Shown: positions 16,682 through 24,795 of the stretch, in pieces
How positions within the stretch are numbered: position 1 is the stretch's first letter
How the letters are laid out: each line of letters starts with the position of its first letter
Assembly: GCA_022571515.1 (NCBI GenBank)
Contig: JACZXQ010000029.1
Span: 1-39,282, forward strand
Reading direction: 5' to 3'
Source: Gemmatimonadota bacterium
Lineage (GTDB): Bacteria > Gemmatimonadota > Gemmatimonadetes > Longimicrobiales > Gaopeijiaceae
Length of the DNA: 39,282 nucleotides
Program-made: the position numbers and the translations under genes
The notes under the pieces: generated by a model
Told to the model about the DNA's origin: nothing
Seen by the model: only the letters and a program-made list of their open reading frames with translations
Databases searched by the model: none

Positions 16682-16700
16682 TGAGGCCCCGTGCTGAAAG

Positions 16701-17633
16701 TCAACCGCCTCCGGACCCCTCGCGCACCGGCGACGAAACGTCTTCCGCGGCAGGCGCCTGAGCCAACTCGGGCGGATCCGACCGCTCCAGACGCGCACGG
16801 CTCCACGGCTGCACCTTCGGCGCGCGCCAGGGCTGGGCACGGGTGATCCCCAAGTTGGAAGCCAGAATGTACCAGATGGCCGCCACGCCATCCTTCCAGC
16901 TGATCTTCTTGCCTTCGGCGTACGATCTGCCGTGATAGCTGATGGGCAACTCATAGATGCGCGCGCCGGCCTGCGCGAGCCTCGCCGTGACCTCGGGCTC
17001 GAATCCGAACCGGTCGGCGCTCAGCGGGAGGCTCTTGAGCAGGTCGGCGGTGATGACCTTATAGCAGGTTTCCATGTCCGTCAGGTTGATGTCGGTACAC
17101 ATGTTGCTCAAGAGCGTGAGAAACCGATTGCCGATGGAGTGCCAGAAAAACAGGACGCGGTGGGGCCCGCCCAGGAAGCGTGAGCCGTACACGGCATCCG
17201 CCCGTCCGCTCAGGATGGGCGCCAACAGCGTCGGCAGCTCGTGAGGATCGTACTCCAAGTCGGCATCCTGGATCGCGATGATGTCACCCGATGCCCGTTC
17301 GAATCCGGCGCGGAGCGCGGCGCCCTTTCCCTGGTTGACCTTCTGCAAGACGAGCACGTCGATCAGCCCGTCGCCCTCGAGTTTCGTGAGCAGATCGCGA
17401 GTGCCATCGGTCGAGCCATCATCGACCACGATGATTTCCAGATCCAGGGGCACCTCACGTACACGCTCGAGCAAGGCCTCGACCGTCTCGAACTCGTTGT
17501 ACGCCGGGATCACCACCGAGAGCTTCACACGGTCCCATGGTAGTCTGTCGTCGTCTGCCCTCTCGAGCATCCTGCGAAGATCTGGCACACTCATCCGTTG
17601 GGCACGCTTTCTGTCTTTGACCACGTCACTCAT
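16701..17633 (-). CDS. GT2 polyprenyl-phosphate sugar synthase (DPM1-like)
   Basis: 310 residues. The GT2 fold is clear: KLSVVIPAYNEFETVEALL, VVDDGSTDGTRDLL, the metal-binding DAD in IAIQDADLEYDPHEL, VYGSRFLGG, DMETCYKVI, and FGFEPEVTARLAQAGARIYELPISYHGRSYAEGKKI. These motifs match soluble dolichyl/undecaprenyl-phosphate mannose or glucose synthases, which make the lipid-linked donor used by GT-C enzymes. No membrane helices are evident. There is an extra ~35-residue charged N-terminus and a Pro/Ala-rich tail. ATG 17633 overlaps the regulator stop by 8 nt; ATG 17594 is an alternative. It lies directly ahead of two TMTC-like enzymes, which would use its product. Confidence 0.9.
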   Translation of the reverse strand: MSDVVKDRKRAQRMSVPDLRRMLERADDDRLPWDRVKLSVVIPAYNEFETVEALLERVREVPLDLEIIVVDDGSTDGTRDLLTKLEGDGLIDVLVLQKVNQGKGAALRAGFERASGDIIAIQDADLEYDPHELPTLLAPILSGRADAVYGSRFLGGPHRVLFFWHSIGNRFLTLLSNMCTDINLTDMETCYKVITADLLKSLPLSADRFGFEPEVTARLAQAGARIYELPISYHGRSYAEGKKISWKDGVAAIWYILASNLGITRAQPWRAPKVQPWSRARLERSDPPELAQAPAAEDVSSPVREGSGGG

Positions 17634-18999
17634 GGATGCCGTAGCGGTTCAGCTTGCGGTACAACGTGGAGGGATCGATCCCCAGCACCTCGGCGGCCCG
17701 GGTCTTGTTGCCGGCCTCGGCGTTGAGCACCCACTGGATGTAGGCCCGCTCGATCACCTCCATGGAGGGATTCGCGGGGGATTGATCATTGACCAGGGGT
17801 AAGGCAGGCGCCTCATTGACCCGCTCTGGCAGGTGCGCCGGTTCGATCACACCATTCTTGGTCATGATGGCTGCCCGTTCGAGGGCGTTCTCCAACTCGC
17901 GCACGTTACCGGGCCAGTCATACGCACCCAGCACTTCCAGGGTCTCGGGCGAGCACAGCTCGATCGCCCGGTCGCCACCGTTCACTGGCAGCCGCTCGAG
18001 GAAATACTGGACGAGCAACGGAATGTCTTCCAAGCGCTCCCGCAACGGCGGCAGGTGGAGTGCGATCACGTTCAGTCGGTAGTACAGGTCGCTACGGAAC
18101 GCACCCCGGCGAATCTCTTCCTCCAGGTCACTGTTCGTGGCCGCGATGACGCGCACGTCTATGGGCACCACCTCAGTGGCCCCCACGGGGATGACCTCAC
18201 GCTCTTGCAGCGCCCGAAGGAGCTTCACCTGCGTGGCGGGACTCATCTCCGCGATCTCGTCCAGGAAGAACGTGCCCCCGGCAGCCGCAACCAGGAGTCC
18301 TTCCTTGTCCTTTATCGCACCCGTGAAGGAGCCCTTTGTATGGCCGAAGAGTTCGCTCTCGAGCAGGCCTTCCGGGAGCGCGCCGCAGTTGATGGAAAGG
18401 AACCTGCCATCCGCCCGGTCGGACAGGTCGTGGATGTAGCGGGCCACAACCTCCTTGCCCGTCCCACTCTCCCCGCTGAGGAGCACGGTGGAGTCGGTAG
18501 GGGCCACCATCTCGGCAAGCTTCAGCACCTCGACGAACGTGCGACTCTTTCCGATGGGCCGTACCTCCGTGCCCCGCCGCTGACGGCGAATCTCCTTCTT
18601 GAGGGCCTTGTTCTCCACCTTGAGCTGCCGTGCCTCGGCGGCACGCCGGCAGATGGCCAGCAGTTCGTCATTCGCGAAGGGCTTCTGCAGGTAGTAGTAC
18701 GCACCCTCGTTGACGGCACGCACCGCCGACTGAAGCGAAGCTTGCGCCGTCATGAGGATCACTGCCATCGCCGGATCGAACTCACGCGCGGCGGCGAGCA
18801 CGTCCAACCCGCTGGCCCCGGGCATGCGGATATCCGTAAGGACGATGTCCGGACTTACGTTTGAAAGGCAGGCCATCGCCTCCTTGCCGCTATTGACCGC
18901 GTGCACGTCGTAGCCTTCACCCTTGAACAGGATTCTGAGCGAGTCCAGGATGCCGGTCTCGTCGTCGACGAGCAGAATCTTGACGGCGTCCGCGCTCAC
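17626..18999 (-). CDS. NtrC-family sigma-54 response regulator, GSFTGA variant
   Basis: 457 residues. The receiver has D12/D13 and phosphoacceptor D56 (PDIVLTDIRMPG). The AAA+ domain has Walker A SGESGTGKE, Walker B GTFFLDEIAEM, and the sigma-54 contact loop reads GSFTGA instead of the usual GAFTGA. A Fis-type HTH ends the protein (AGNKTRAAEVLGIDPSTLYRKLNRYGIHE). The GTG start overlaps the kinase stop by 4 nt and the stop overlaps the GT2 gene by 8 nt, tying regulator and glycosylation genes into one transcript. Targets are unknown; the pilin promoter at 12838-12853 and its own operon are the candidates to consider. Confidence 0.92.
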   Translation of the reverse strand: MSADAVKILLVDDETGILDSLRILFKGEGYDVHAVNSGKEAMACLSNVSPDIVLTDIRMPGASGLDVLAAAREFDPAMAVILMTAQASLQSAVRAVNEGAYYYLQKPFANDELLAICRRAAEARQLKVENKALKKEIRRQRRGTEVRPIGKSRTFVEVLKLAEMVAPTDSTVLLSGESGTGKEVVARYIHDLSDRADGRFLSINCGALPEGLLESELFGHTKGSFTGAIKDKEGLLVAAAGGTFFLDEIAEMSPATQVKLLRALQEREVIPVGATEVVPIDVRVIAATNSDLEEEIRRGAFRSDLYYRLNVIALHLPPLRERLEDIPLLVQYFLERLPVNGGDRAIELCSPETLEVLGAYDWPGNVRELENALERAAIMTKNGVIEPAHLPERVNEAPALPLVNDQSPANPSMEVIERAYIQWVLNAEAGNKTRAAEVLGIDPSTLYRKLNRYGIHE

Positions 19000-20612
19000 G
19001 TGGCCACCCTCTCGTGCCGGTTCGCCAGGGCCGGATCACCCGGCAGGTAAATGACGAAGTGCGCGCCCCCCTCCGGAGCTTTTTCCACGAAAAGCGCTCC
19101 ACCGTGCACCTCGACCGCCCGGTGAACCACCGAGAGGCCCAACCCGTTTCCTCCTGGCCGGGTGGTGAAGAACGGATCGAAGATCCTGGCCTCCGCGTCC
19201 GGTGCGATGCCTGGACCGTTGTCGCGAACGCTCACCCGGACCGGGTTGGCGATATCGATGCCGCGCGGCCGCCAAGCTCCGGAGCAGTCCTCCACCTCGA
19301 CCACGACACGCCCGTTATCGCCCGCGAACTGCACGGCGTTCAAGACGAGGTTGAAAATCACGCGATGCAAGAGGTCGGCGTCTCCCGGCACGAAGACCCC
19401 CTCGTCCACGCCGTCGGTCTGAATCTGGACACCGCCGCCCGCGTCCGGATGCTGCCGCACCAGCGCAATGCTGTCACACACGAGCTTGCTCAGATCCAGA
19501 TCGGCTTGCGAGTTGATGCGCAGTGCTGTGAACTCGAGGAACTCCGAAAGTAGGCGGCTCAGTCGATCGGACTCTCCCACCACCAACCGCTGGAGAATCT
19601 GCTGGTCGCTCCGCGACAGCGTCGGATTGCTTATCTGTTCCACAGCGCTCCGAATCGAGGCGAGCGGATTCTTGATCTCGTGCGCCAGGGAAGCGCTGAG
19701 CTCCGCGACGGCCTCGAGGCGCTCGGTCCGCCTGTTGAGGATCTCGAGCCGCTCCAGGTCAGTGATGTCCTGGAAGATCGCGGTCACGGACGGTGGCTCG
19801 TCCAGCTCCCCGGCCCGGTCCAACACGGTCGTGCTGATCCCGAGCGTGACCTCACTGCGTTCGCCCCTGGCCACCGTCTTGAACCGGGCCATCGGCCTGC
19901 GTTCTCGCATAGTCCGGCGCAGCACGGTCCCCAACCCCGGAGCCACCGCCTCGACCGCGTCCAGCACGGGCAACCCTTCCCACTGGCGGCGGCTGAGCTG
20001 GAGCAGGTCTTCAGCGGCCCGGTTCATGTACACCAGGCGCTCACCGCCGTCGATGGTGAGCACACCGGTGCTGATGCTCGCGAGAATGTCGCCTGTGTCG
20101 AGCCTCAGCCGCTGAAGCTCTGAGCGTACAGCACCCAGCGCGACACCCGCGCGTTGCAGGCGATCGCCGAGCCATCCGGTCAAGAGGGCGACGACGGTGA
20201 ACAAGCCGATCTGTAACGGAACGGTACCGGTGAGACCCTTCGAATTCCCATACACGATTCCGGCGAAGTACATGATAGACGCCAACGCGCCGATCAGAAC
20301 GCCTCCGGGGAGCGGTAATAGGAGCGCGCCCTCCGTGATCACGAGAATGTAGAGGGGCACGAACCCTGGGTCGCTCGTATCCAACGGAGTGGTCACGTAG
20401 ATGATCGTCGTGACCAACAACACATCGAAGATCACATGACCGTAGAGGAAGTTCTGCCCCGCCTCGCGATGGCGGAAATGCGTATGCCACAGCGAGGCCG
20501 CTGTCACGCCCAGGGCCGTCAGGAACATCAGGGTGGTGATGCGCGTGGTCGATGGTGCCGCCTCTTCCCAGACGACAAGAACGCCCACGAGGATGCCCGC
20601 CATGAGCGTCAT
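18996..20612 (-). CDS. PAS-containing membrane histidine kinase
   Basis: 538 residues from ATG 20612. Six or so membrane helices (1-150) are followed by a coiled coil, a PAS domain (about 175-290, ILASISTGVLTIDGGERLVYMNRAAEDLL), HisKA with SASLAHEIKNPLASI (His311 in this numbering), and HATPase with NLVLNAVQFAGDNG and GGNGLGLSVVHRAVEVHGG. This layout is that of PilS and related NtrB-like kinases that pair with sigma-54 regulators. The open frame continues 25 codons upstream to a CTG at 20687, with protein-like sequence SSTTPKRALDFSQRDLLRWL and a TAGGAG ribosome site 7 nt before CTG. The true start may therefore be 20687. No ATG, GTG or TTG exists in that extension. Confidence 0.9.
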   Translation of the reverse strand: MTLMAGILVGVLVVWEEAAPSTTRITTLMFLTALGVTAASLWHTHFRHREAGQNFLYGHVIFDVLLVTTIIYVTTPLDTSDPGFVPLYILVITEGALLLPLPGGVLIGALASIMYFAGIVYGNSKGLTGTVPLQIGLFTVVALLTGWLGDRLQRAGVALGAVRSELQRLRLDTGDILASISTGVLTIDGGERLVYMNRAAEDLLQLSRRQWEGLPVLDAVEAVAPGLGTVLRRTMRERRPMARFKTVARGERSEVTLGISTTVLDRAGELDEPPSVTAIFQDITDLERLEILNRRTERLEAVAELSASLAHEIKNPLASIRSAVEQISNPTLSRSDQQILQRLVVGESDRLSRLLSEFLEFTALRINSQADLDLSKLVCDSIALVRQHPDAGGGVQIQTDGVDEGVFVPGDADLLHRVIFNLVLNAVQFAGDNGRVVVEVEDCSGAWRPRGIDIANPVRVSVRDNGPGIAPDAEARIFDPFFTTRPGGNGLGLSVVHRAVEVHGGALFVEKAPEGGAHFVIYLPGDPALANRHERVAT

Positions 20613-20769
20613 TCGACCTACGTAGAGCCATCGCAGTAGGTCTCGCTGACTGAAGTCGAGTGCGCGCTTGGGGGTGGTCGAACTCAGTGGGGGGCTCCTA
20701 CGAAAGAGATGGGTCGGCGGTTAAGGCAGGGCAACCGGCCGGAGAACATCTCCATGATAGGCTTCGCCC

Positions 20770-20782
20770 TTGCATAGTGCAA
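20770..20782. promoter_or_regulatory. Inverted repeat TTGCA-tag-TGCAA in a divergent promoter region
   Basis: A perfect 5-bp dyad with a 3-bp centre between the divergent kinase operon and the adenine deaminase gene. A second TTGC-rich element (TTGGCAATTTGCAA, about 20792-20805) lies nearby. The spacing suggests an operator pair, but no regulator can be named. Confidence 0.35.
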
Positions 20783-20798
20783 CGATCATGATTGGCAA
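20771..20798 (-). promoter_or_regulatory. Possible promoter for the kinase/glycosylation operon
   Basis: On the minus strand TTGCCA (20793-20798) and TATGCA (20771-20776) are separated by 16 bp, about 80 nt before the proposed CTG start. The match is moderate. It overlaps the TTGCA-type inverted repeat at 20770-20782, so a repressor bound there could block it. Confidence 0.35.
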
Positions 20799-20817
20799 TT
20801 TGCAAGATACCGGCCCG

Positions 20818-20846
20818 GTGGCATGCCGAACCAGGCGCCCTATATT
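20818..20846 (+). promoter_or_regulatory. Promoter for adenine deaminase, probably leaderless
   Basis: A good -10 box TATATT (20841-20846) ends 7 nt before the ATG, and a partial -35 (GTGGCA, 20818-20823) stands 17 bp upstream of it. The predicted start site is at or next to the A of the ATG, and no ribosome binding site is visible. Together these point to a leaderless message. Confidence 0.5.
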
Positions 20847-20853
20847 CGACGCC

Positions 20854-22587
20854 ATGACCTCCGAACTGGCCGACCTCCTGGCGGTGGCGCGCGGGGACCA
20901 GCCCGCCGACCTTCTCTTTACGAACGGCAGGGTGGTCAACGTGTTCACGGGTGACGTCGAGGACCTCGACGTAGCCGTGTTCGGACCGTGGATCGCCGGC
21001 CTCGGCGAGAGCTACGACGCCGCTAGAGTCGTGGATCTGCAAGGTGCCTTCCTGGTGCCCGGACTCATCGACGCCCACGTGCATATCGAGTCCAGCCTGG
21101 CCACACCACCCGAGTTCGCCCGGGCCGTCGTACCTAGAGGGACAACCACGGTCGTGTGCGACCCGCACGAGATCGCCAATGTGCACGGGCTCGACGGCAT
21201 GAACTTCATGCTCGAGGCGAGCGAGGGACTACCTCTCTCAGTGTTTGTGATGGCCAGCTCGTGCGTGCCGGCGACGCATCTCAGCACCGCAGGCGCTGCC
21301 CTCGACGCCGAAGCGCTGGCCGGACTGCTGGCGCACCCGAGGGTCCTCGGTCTCGCCGAGCTCATGAACTTCCCGGGCACGATCCACGGTGATCCCGGAG
21401 TCCTCGCCAAGCTGGACCGGTTCGCGGGACGGGTCGTGGACGGCCATGCGCCGGGAGTTTCTGGAAAGGCGCTCAACGCGTACGTGGCGGCGGGCCCACG
21501 CTCCGACCACGAGTGCACCACCCCAGAGGAGGCCACCGAGAAGCTCCGGCGCGGACTACACGTTTTCCTTCGCGAGGCGTCCAACGCGAAAAATCTGAAG
21601 GCGCTGATGCCGGCGCTGACCCCAACAAACCGGCGGCGTGTCTCCCTGTGTACCGACGACCGGCAGCCGGCGGACTTGCTGGACGAGGGAGGCATCGATG
21701 CGATGCTGCGGACGCTGATGGCGGGGGGGATGGCTCCGACCGACGCGATCCCTTTGGCAACCCTCAACCCGGCGGAGTATTTCGGGTTGCACGACCGGGG
21801 CGCCATTGCACCGGGACGGCGGGCCGACCTGCTGGTGGTGGTGGGAGACCTCGGCCGAATGGACGTTCGTGAGGTCTACTCGGGGGGCGAGCTCGTGGCA
21901 TCGGACGGATCGCCCCGGTGGGAGCGCCGGCCCCCTCCCCCGCCACCCCTTCCCTCCATGGCCGTGGATTGGGACCGAGTGGACCTCACGATACCGGCCG
22001 GGGAAGGTCTCGCTCGGGTGATCCGCGCCATCCCCGATCAGATCGTGACCGGTTCGGAACTCACCGAGCCCCGAGTCGTCGAGGGCGCCGCAGTCGCCGA
22101 CCCCTCGCGTGACCTCCTCAAGATCGCCGTGATCGAAAGGCACACCGCCAGTGGACGGGTGGGGCTCGGGCTGGTCACCGGGATCGGCCTCGAGCGAGGG
22201 GCCATCGCCGGCACCGTCGCGCACGACCATCACAACATCATTGTGATAGGGGCAGACGACACGTCCATGATGACTGCGGTTCGATGTGTGGCGGGTCTGG
22301 GCGGTGGACTTGCCGTCGCCGAGGCCGAGGTGGTGCTATCCTCGCTCGCTCTCCCCGTCGCTGGGCTCATGTCGCCCGAGCCGATCGAAACGATCCGCGA
22401 TGGCCTCGATCAGGTGGTCGAGGCGGCGCGGCGTCTTGGATCGCCCCTGCACGACCCGTTCATGGCGATGTCGTTCTTGGGCCTGGAGGTCGTCCCGTCT
22501 CTGAAGATCACGGACCTTGGCCTGGTGGACGTCGAGCGCTTCGAGACTGTGGACCTCTGGCTCACTTCGGACGCGGAAGGACCTTGA
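20854..22587 (+). CDS. ade: Adenine deaminase
   Basis: 577 residues from ATG 20854; upstream codons read from a TTG but look non-coding. The enzyme converts adenine to hypoxanthine and ammonia in purine salvage. Amidohydrolase signatures are present in order: LVPGLIDAHVHIESS (metal-binding His pair), TTTVVCDPHEIANV, DGHAPGVSGKALNAY, TDDRQPADLL and the C-terminal Ade-specific part with GTVAHDHHNIIVIGADD. The length is normal for the family. It is monocistronic on the plus strand, and its stop overlaps the end of the opposing flavin reductase gene by 26 nt. Confidence 0.95.
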   Translation: MTSELADLLAVARGDQPADLLFTNGRVVNVFTGDVEDLDVAVFGPWIAGLGESYDAARVVDLQGAFLVPGLIDAHVHIESSLATPPEFARAVVPRGTTTVVCDPHEIANVHGLDGMNFMLEASEGLPLSVFVMASSCVPATHLSTAGAALDAEALAGLLAHPRVLGLAELMNFPGTIHGDPGVLAKLDRFAGRVVDGHAPGVSGKALNAYVAAGPRSDHECTTPEEATEKLRRGLHVFLREASNAKNLKALMPALTPTNRRRVSLCTDDRQPADLLDEGGIDAMLRTLMAGGMAPTDAIPLATLNPAEYFGLHDRGAIAPGRRADLLVVVGDLGRMDVREVYSGGELVASDGSPRWERRPPPPPPLPSMAVDWDRVDLTIPAGEGLARVIRAIPDQIVTGSELTEPRVVEGAAVADPSRDLLKIAVIERHTASGRVGLGLVTGIGLERGAIAGTVAHDHHNIIVIGADDTSMMTAVRCVAGLGGGLAVAEAEVVLSSLALPVAGLMSPEPIETIRDGLDQVVEAARRLGSPLHDPFMAMSFLGLEVVPSLKITDLGLVDVERFETVDLWLTSDAEGP

Positions 22588-23173
22588 TCTCGCCGAGCAG
22601 CGTGTAAGCGGCACCCCAAAGACGCCCAATCGGCCGGAGACTCTCCGGGTCCACGTACTCGGTACCCTCGATCAACTCGAGCGAAGTCCCGACGTGGATG
22701 GCGACGACCTCTCCGATGAACAGGCCACCGGCCTCGCCGATTTCCACTTCTTGGATGCACCGGCACTCCAGCACGGCCGGACAGTCGGCCACGTACGGCG
22801 CATTCACGACACTCGCCGTGGCCATGGGCAGTCCCGCAAGCGCGAACTCGTCTTCACCCGGCCCCACTTCTGCAGATGTCTGGTTCATCGCTTCCAGATG
22901 AAGCTCGGTGACTACGTTCGCGCAGAACTCCCCACCCTGCCGGATGTTCACCAGGGTGTCCTTGCGCGAGCCCTTACGCGCGCCGACCGACACCGAAATG
23001 AGCATGGGAGTAGCCGATACGGCCGAGAAGAAGCTGAAGGGTGCCAGGTTGGGCGTACCGTCGAGACCGAACGTGGATATCCAGCCGATGGGCCGCGGCA
23101 CCACGAGCGACGTGATGAGCTGGTAGCGTTCCTGCTTGCCTACCGTCTCTGGATGGACTATGCGGTGGTTCAA
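22562..23173 (-). CDS. Flavin reductase-like FMN-binding protein
   Basis: 203 residues from a proposed TTG start at 23173. The typical N-terminal signature is RYQLITSLVVPRPIGWIST, followed by NLAPFSFFSAVSATPMLISVSVG, KDTLVNIRQGGEFCANVV and the C-terminal LRPIGRLWGAAYTLLGEI. These match the split-barrel flavin reductase-like family, whose members bind FMN and reduce flavin or serve as reductase partners. A substrate cannot be named. The start is uncertain: an in-frame GTG at 23248 would overlap the upstream DUF5715 gene by 50 nt and neither start has a strong ribosome site. The gene probably forms a unit with that upstream gene. Confidence 0.85.
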   Translation of the reverse strand: MNHRIVHPETVGKQERYQLITSLVVPRPIGWISTFGLDGTPNLAPFSFFSAVSATPMLISVSVGARKGSRKDTLVNIRQGGEFCANVVTELHLEAMNQTSAEVGPGEDEFALAGLPMATASVVNAPYVADCPAVLECRCIQEVEIGEAGGLFIGEVVAIHVGTSLELIEGTEYVDPESLRPIGRLWGAAYTLLGEIKVLPRPK

Positions 23174-23198
23174 CGGCAGAAGCCGACTCTCCCGACCG

Positions 23199-23963
23199 TC
23201 ATCGCCCTGGTACGGTGAGAACCTGACCCCGGTAGATCCGGCTCCCACTCAGGCCGTTGGTGGCCTGCAGTTTATCGACGGTCGTGCCGTGGCGCCTGGC
23301 GATCGTCCAGAGCGAGTCGCCAGATCGAACCGTGTATCGTGACTCGGCCTCGCGCATCCTGTCGCGCGCGACCAACCGCTCCACGTAATTGCCGTACTGC
23401 CGGGGAAACACCGCCACATGATAGTGGGCCGGGTAACGCTCACGCGTGGCCTCGACAACTCCGGATTTCTCCAAAGAGAGGAGGACGCGCTCCAACCATG
23501 ACCGGCATGCCCGGCTTCCGCTCCGCCGCAGATCCACCGCCATTCCCGTGGGATGCACAGAGAACTCGGATGCGTTTCTAGGCTGCCGGTCGAGTGGCCG
23601 GGTCAGACTCGTCACGACCAGCTTCTCTCCACAAGCGTTCCGGTACTGGCTGGAGAGACGCTCGATGAACAGCGCCACCTCCGGCCGGGCGTATGGGAAT
23701 GAGACCGCGTGAAGCTCGTGGTGCCGCCCGGAGCGAACCCGAACCAGGTACCCGCCGCTGACGAACCGCTGAACTTGTTTGCGGTCACGGAGGAAGGTGA
23801 AGTCGTGCGCTCGAGCCGCTCGGTACGCCCTATCTACGGAGCGCTCCGAGCCACCGAGCGACTGTGCCGAAGCGAGTGCCGGTGACATTAGAACGAGAAT
23901 TCCCAGCCAGGTGGGAATCCACCTTGATCTTTCGGTTGCGCACCTCACATCGGCATCCCTCAT
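23199..23963 (-). CDS. DUF5715-type exported protein with M15-like motifs and LysM
   Basis: 254 residues from ATG 23963. A basic N-terminus and hydrophobic signal (PTWLGILVLMSPALASAQ) indicate export. The central domain has GGYLVRVRSGRHHELHAVSFPYARPEV, TSLTRPLDRQPRN, then SVHPTGMAVDLR and HYHVAVFP. The SxHxxGxAxD and HxH patterns are those of zinc-binding M15/LAS-type peptidoglycan peptidases. A C-terminal LysM (YTVRSGDSLWTIARRHGTT ... KLQATNGL ... IYRGQVLTVP) would bind cell wall. I recognise the family as DUF5715; D,D-carboxypeptidase or endopeptidase activity is inferred from motifs. A promoter is proposed at 24001-24029. Confidence 0.85.
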   Translation of the reverse strand: MRDADVRCATERSRWIPTWLGILVLMSPALASAQSLGGSERSVDRAYRAARAHDFTFLRDRKQVQRFVSGGYLVRVRSGRHHELHAVSFPYARPEVALFIERLSSQYRNACGEKLVVTSLTRPLDRQPRNASEFSVHPTGMAVDLRRSGSRACRSWLERVLLSLEKSGVVEATRERYPAHYHVAVFPRQYGNYVERLVARDRMREAESRYTVRSGDSLWTIARRHGTTVDKLQATNGLSGSRIYRGQVLTVPGR

Positions 23964-24000
23964 ACGCAGAGTCCGGTTCTTACGGGAAGCGAACGCCCTA

Positions 24001-24029
24001 TTTGTAAACAGATGTTCACACAGACACAA
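24001..24029 (-). promoter_or_regulatory. Promoter for the DUF5715 gene
   Basis: On the minus strand TTGTGT (24024-24029) and TACAAA (24001-24006) are separated by 17 bp. Transcription would begin about 30 nt before the ATG at 23963. Both boxes match the consensus at four of six positions. Confidence 0.45.
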
Positions 24030-24128
24030 GGATCGCGGGATCCTAGTGCCATCAGGAAGAGTGTCGACCGACTCCCCGGTTCATTGACTACACAAGCCGA
24101 CTGTGTGGTGGTCCGTTCCCGCAACGCG

Positions 24129-24144
24129 GAGGCTCGTCAGCCTC
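24129..24144 (-). terminator. Hairpin spanning the sod stop codon
   Basis: A 6-bp perfect stem (GAGGCT / AGCCTC) with a 4-nt loop overlaps the superoxide dismutase stop at 24137-24139. No U-run follows, so termination by this hairpin is only a possibility. Confidence 0.25.
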
Positions 24145-24781
24145 TGTACGTGTGGACCCAACCAGCCCCGGCTTCTGCGAACTTGGCGGCAACGACATCC
24201 CAATTCACCAGATTCCACCAGGCTTCTAGGTAGTCCGGGCGCCGGTTCTGGTAGTTCAAGTAGTACGCGTGCTCCCAGACATCCACACCGAGGATCGGGG
24301 TGTGACCCGTCATCAGGGGGCTATCCTGGTTCGGCGTCGAGAAGCAAGCCAGGTCGCCGAACGGGTCGACGCACAGCCAGCCCCATCCCGAACCGAACTG
24401 GGCACCCGCGGTCGACGCGAACTTGGACTTGAAGGTGTCGAGCGAACCGAAGGTGCCATCGATCGCTGTCGCCAAGTCGCCCGCAGGGGCCTCCGCACCG
24501 CCTGGAGTCATGACCTCCCAGAACAGTTTGTGGTTGACGTACCCGCCACCGTTGTTGCGCACGGCTCCCTGAATGTCCTCGGGCAGCGGTCCGAGCGCCA
24601 TGAGGAGTTGTTCGGCGGTGTACCCATGTAGCTCGGGGTGACTTTCGAGAGCCCCGTTGAGTTTGGTCGTATAGCCCTGGTGGTGCTTGCCATGGTGGAT
24701 TTCCATGGTGCGCGCATCGACATGGGGCTCTAGAGCATCATGATCGTAGCCCAGGTCGGGCAGTTGGAACGGATGTGACAT
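24137..24781 (-). CDS. sodA: Superoxide dismutase, Mn type
   Basis: 214 residues from ATG 24781, which has a GAGGAG ribosome site 7 nt upstream. It converts superoxide to oxygen and peroxide. The four metal ligands are visible in the signatures [21 protein letters not shown] and [29 protein letters not shown]. The GGGYVNH segment, FGSGWGWL and the Gln in NQDSPL are the pattern of Mn rather than Fe enzymes, though cambialistic use cannot be excluded. A perfect 16-bp palindrome sits directly upstream of the ribosome site. No signal peptide is present, so it is cytoplasmic. Confidence 0.96.
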   Translation of the reverse strand: MSHPFQLPDLGYDHDALEPHVDARTMEIHHGKHHQGYTTKLNGALESHPELHGYTAEQLLMALGPLPEDIQGAVRNNGGGYVNHKLFWEVMTPGGAEAPAGDLATAIDGTFGSLDTFKSKFASTAGAQFGSGWGWLCVDPFGDLACFSTPNQDSPLMTGHTPILGVDVWEHAYYLNYQNRRPDYLEAWWNLVNWDVVAAKFAEAGAGWVHTYRG

Positions 24782-24795
24782 GGCGCGGCTCCTCT

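Noticed and set aside
16682-16954. A 91-residue N-terminal extension on the first TMTC-like protein
   Set aside because: It lies wholly inside the GT2 gene in another frame and has no membrane or domain features; the ATG at 16681 gives a normal N-terminus.
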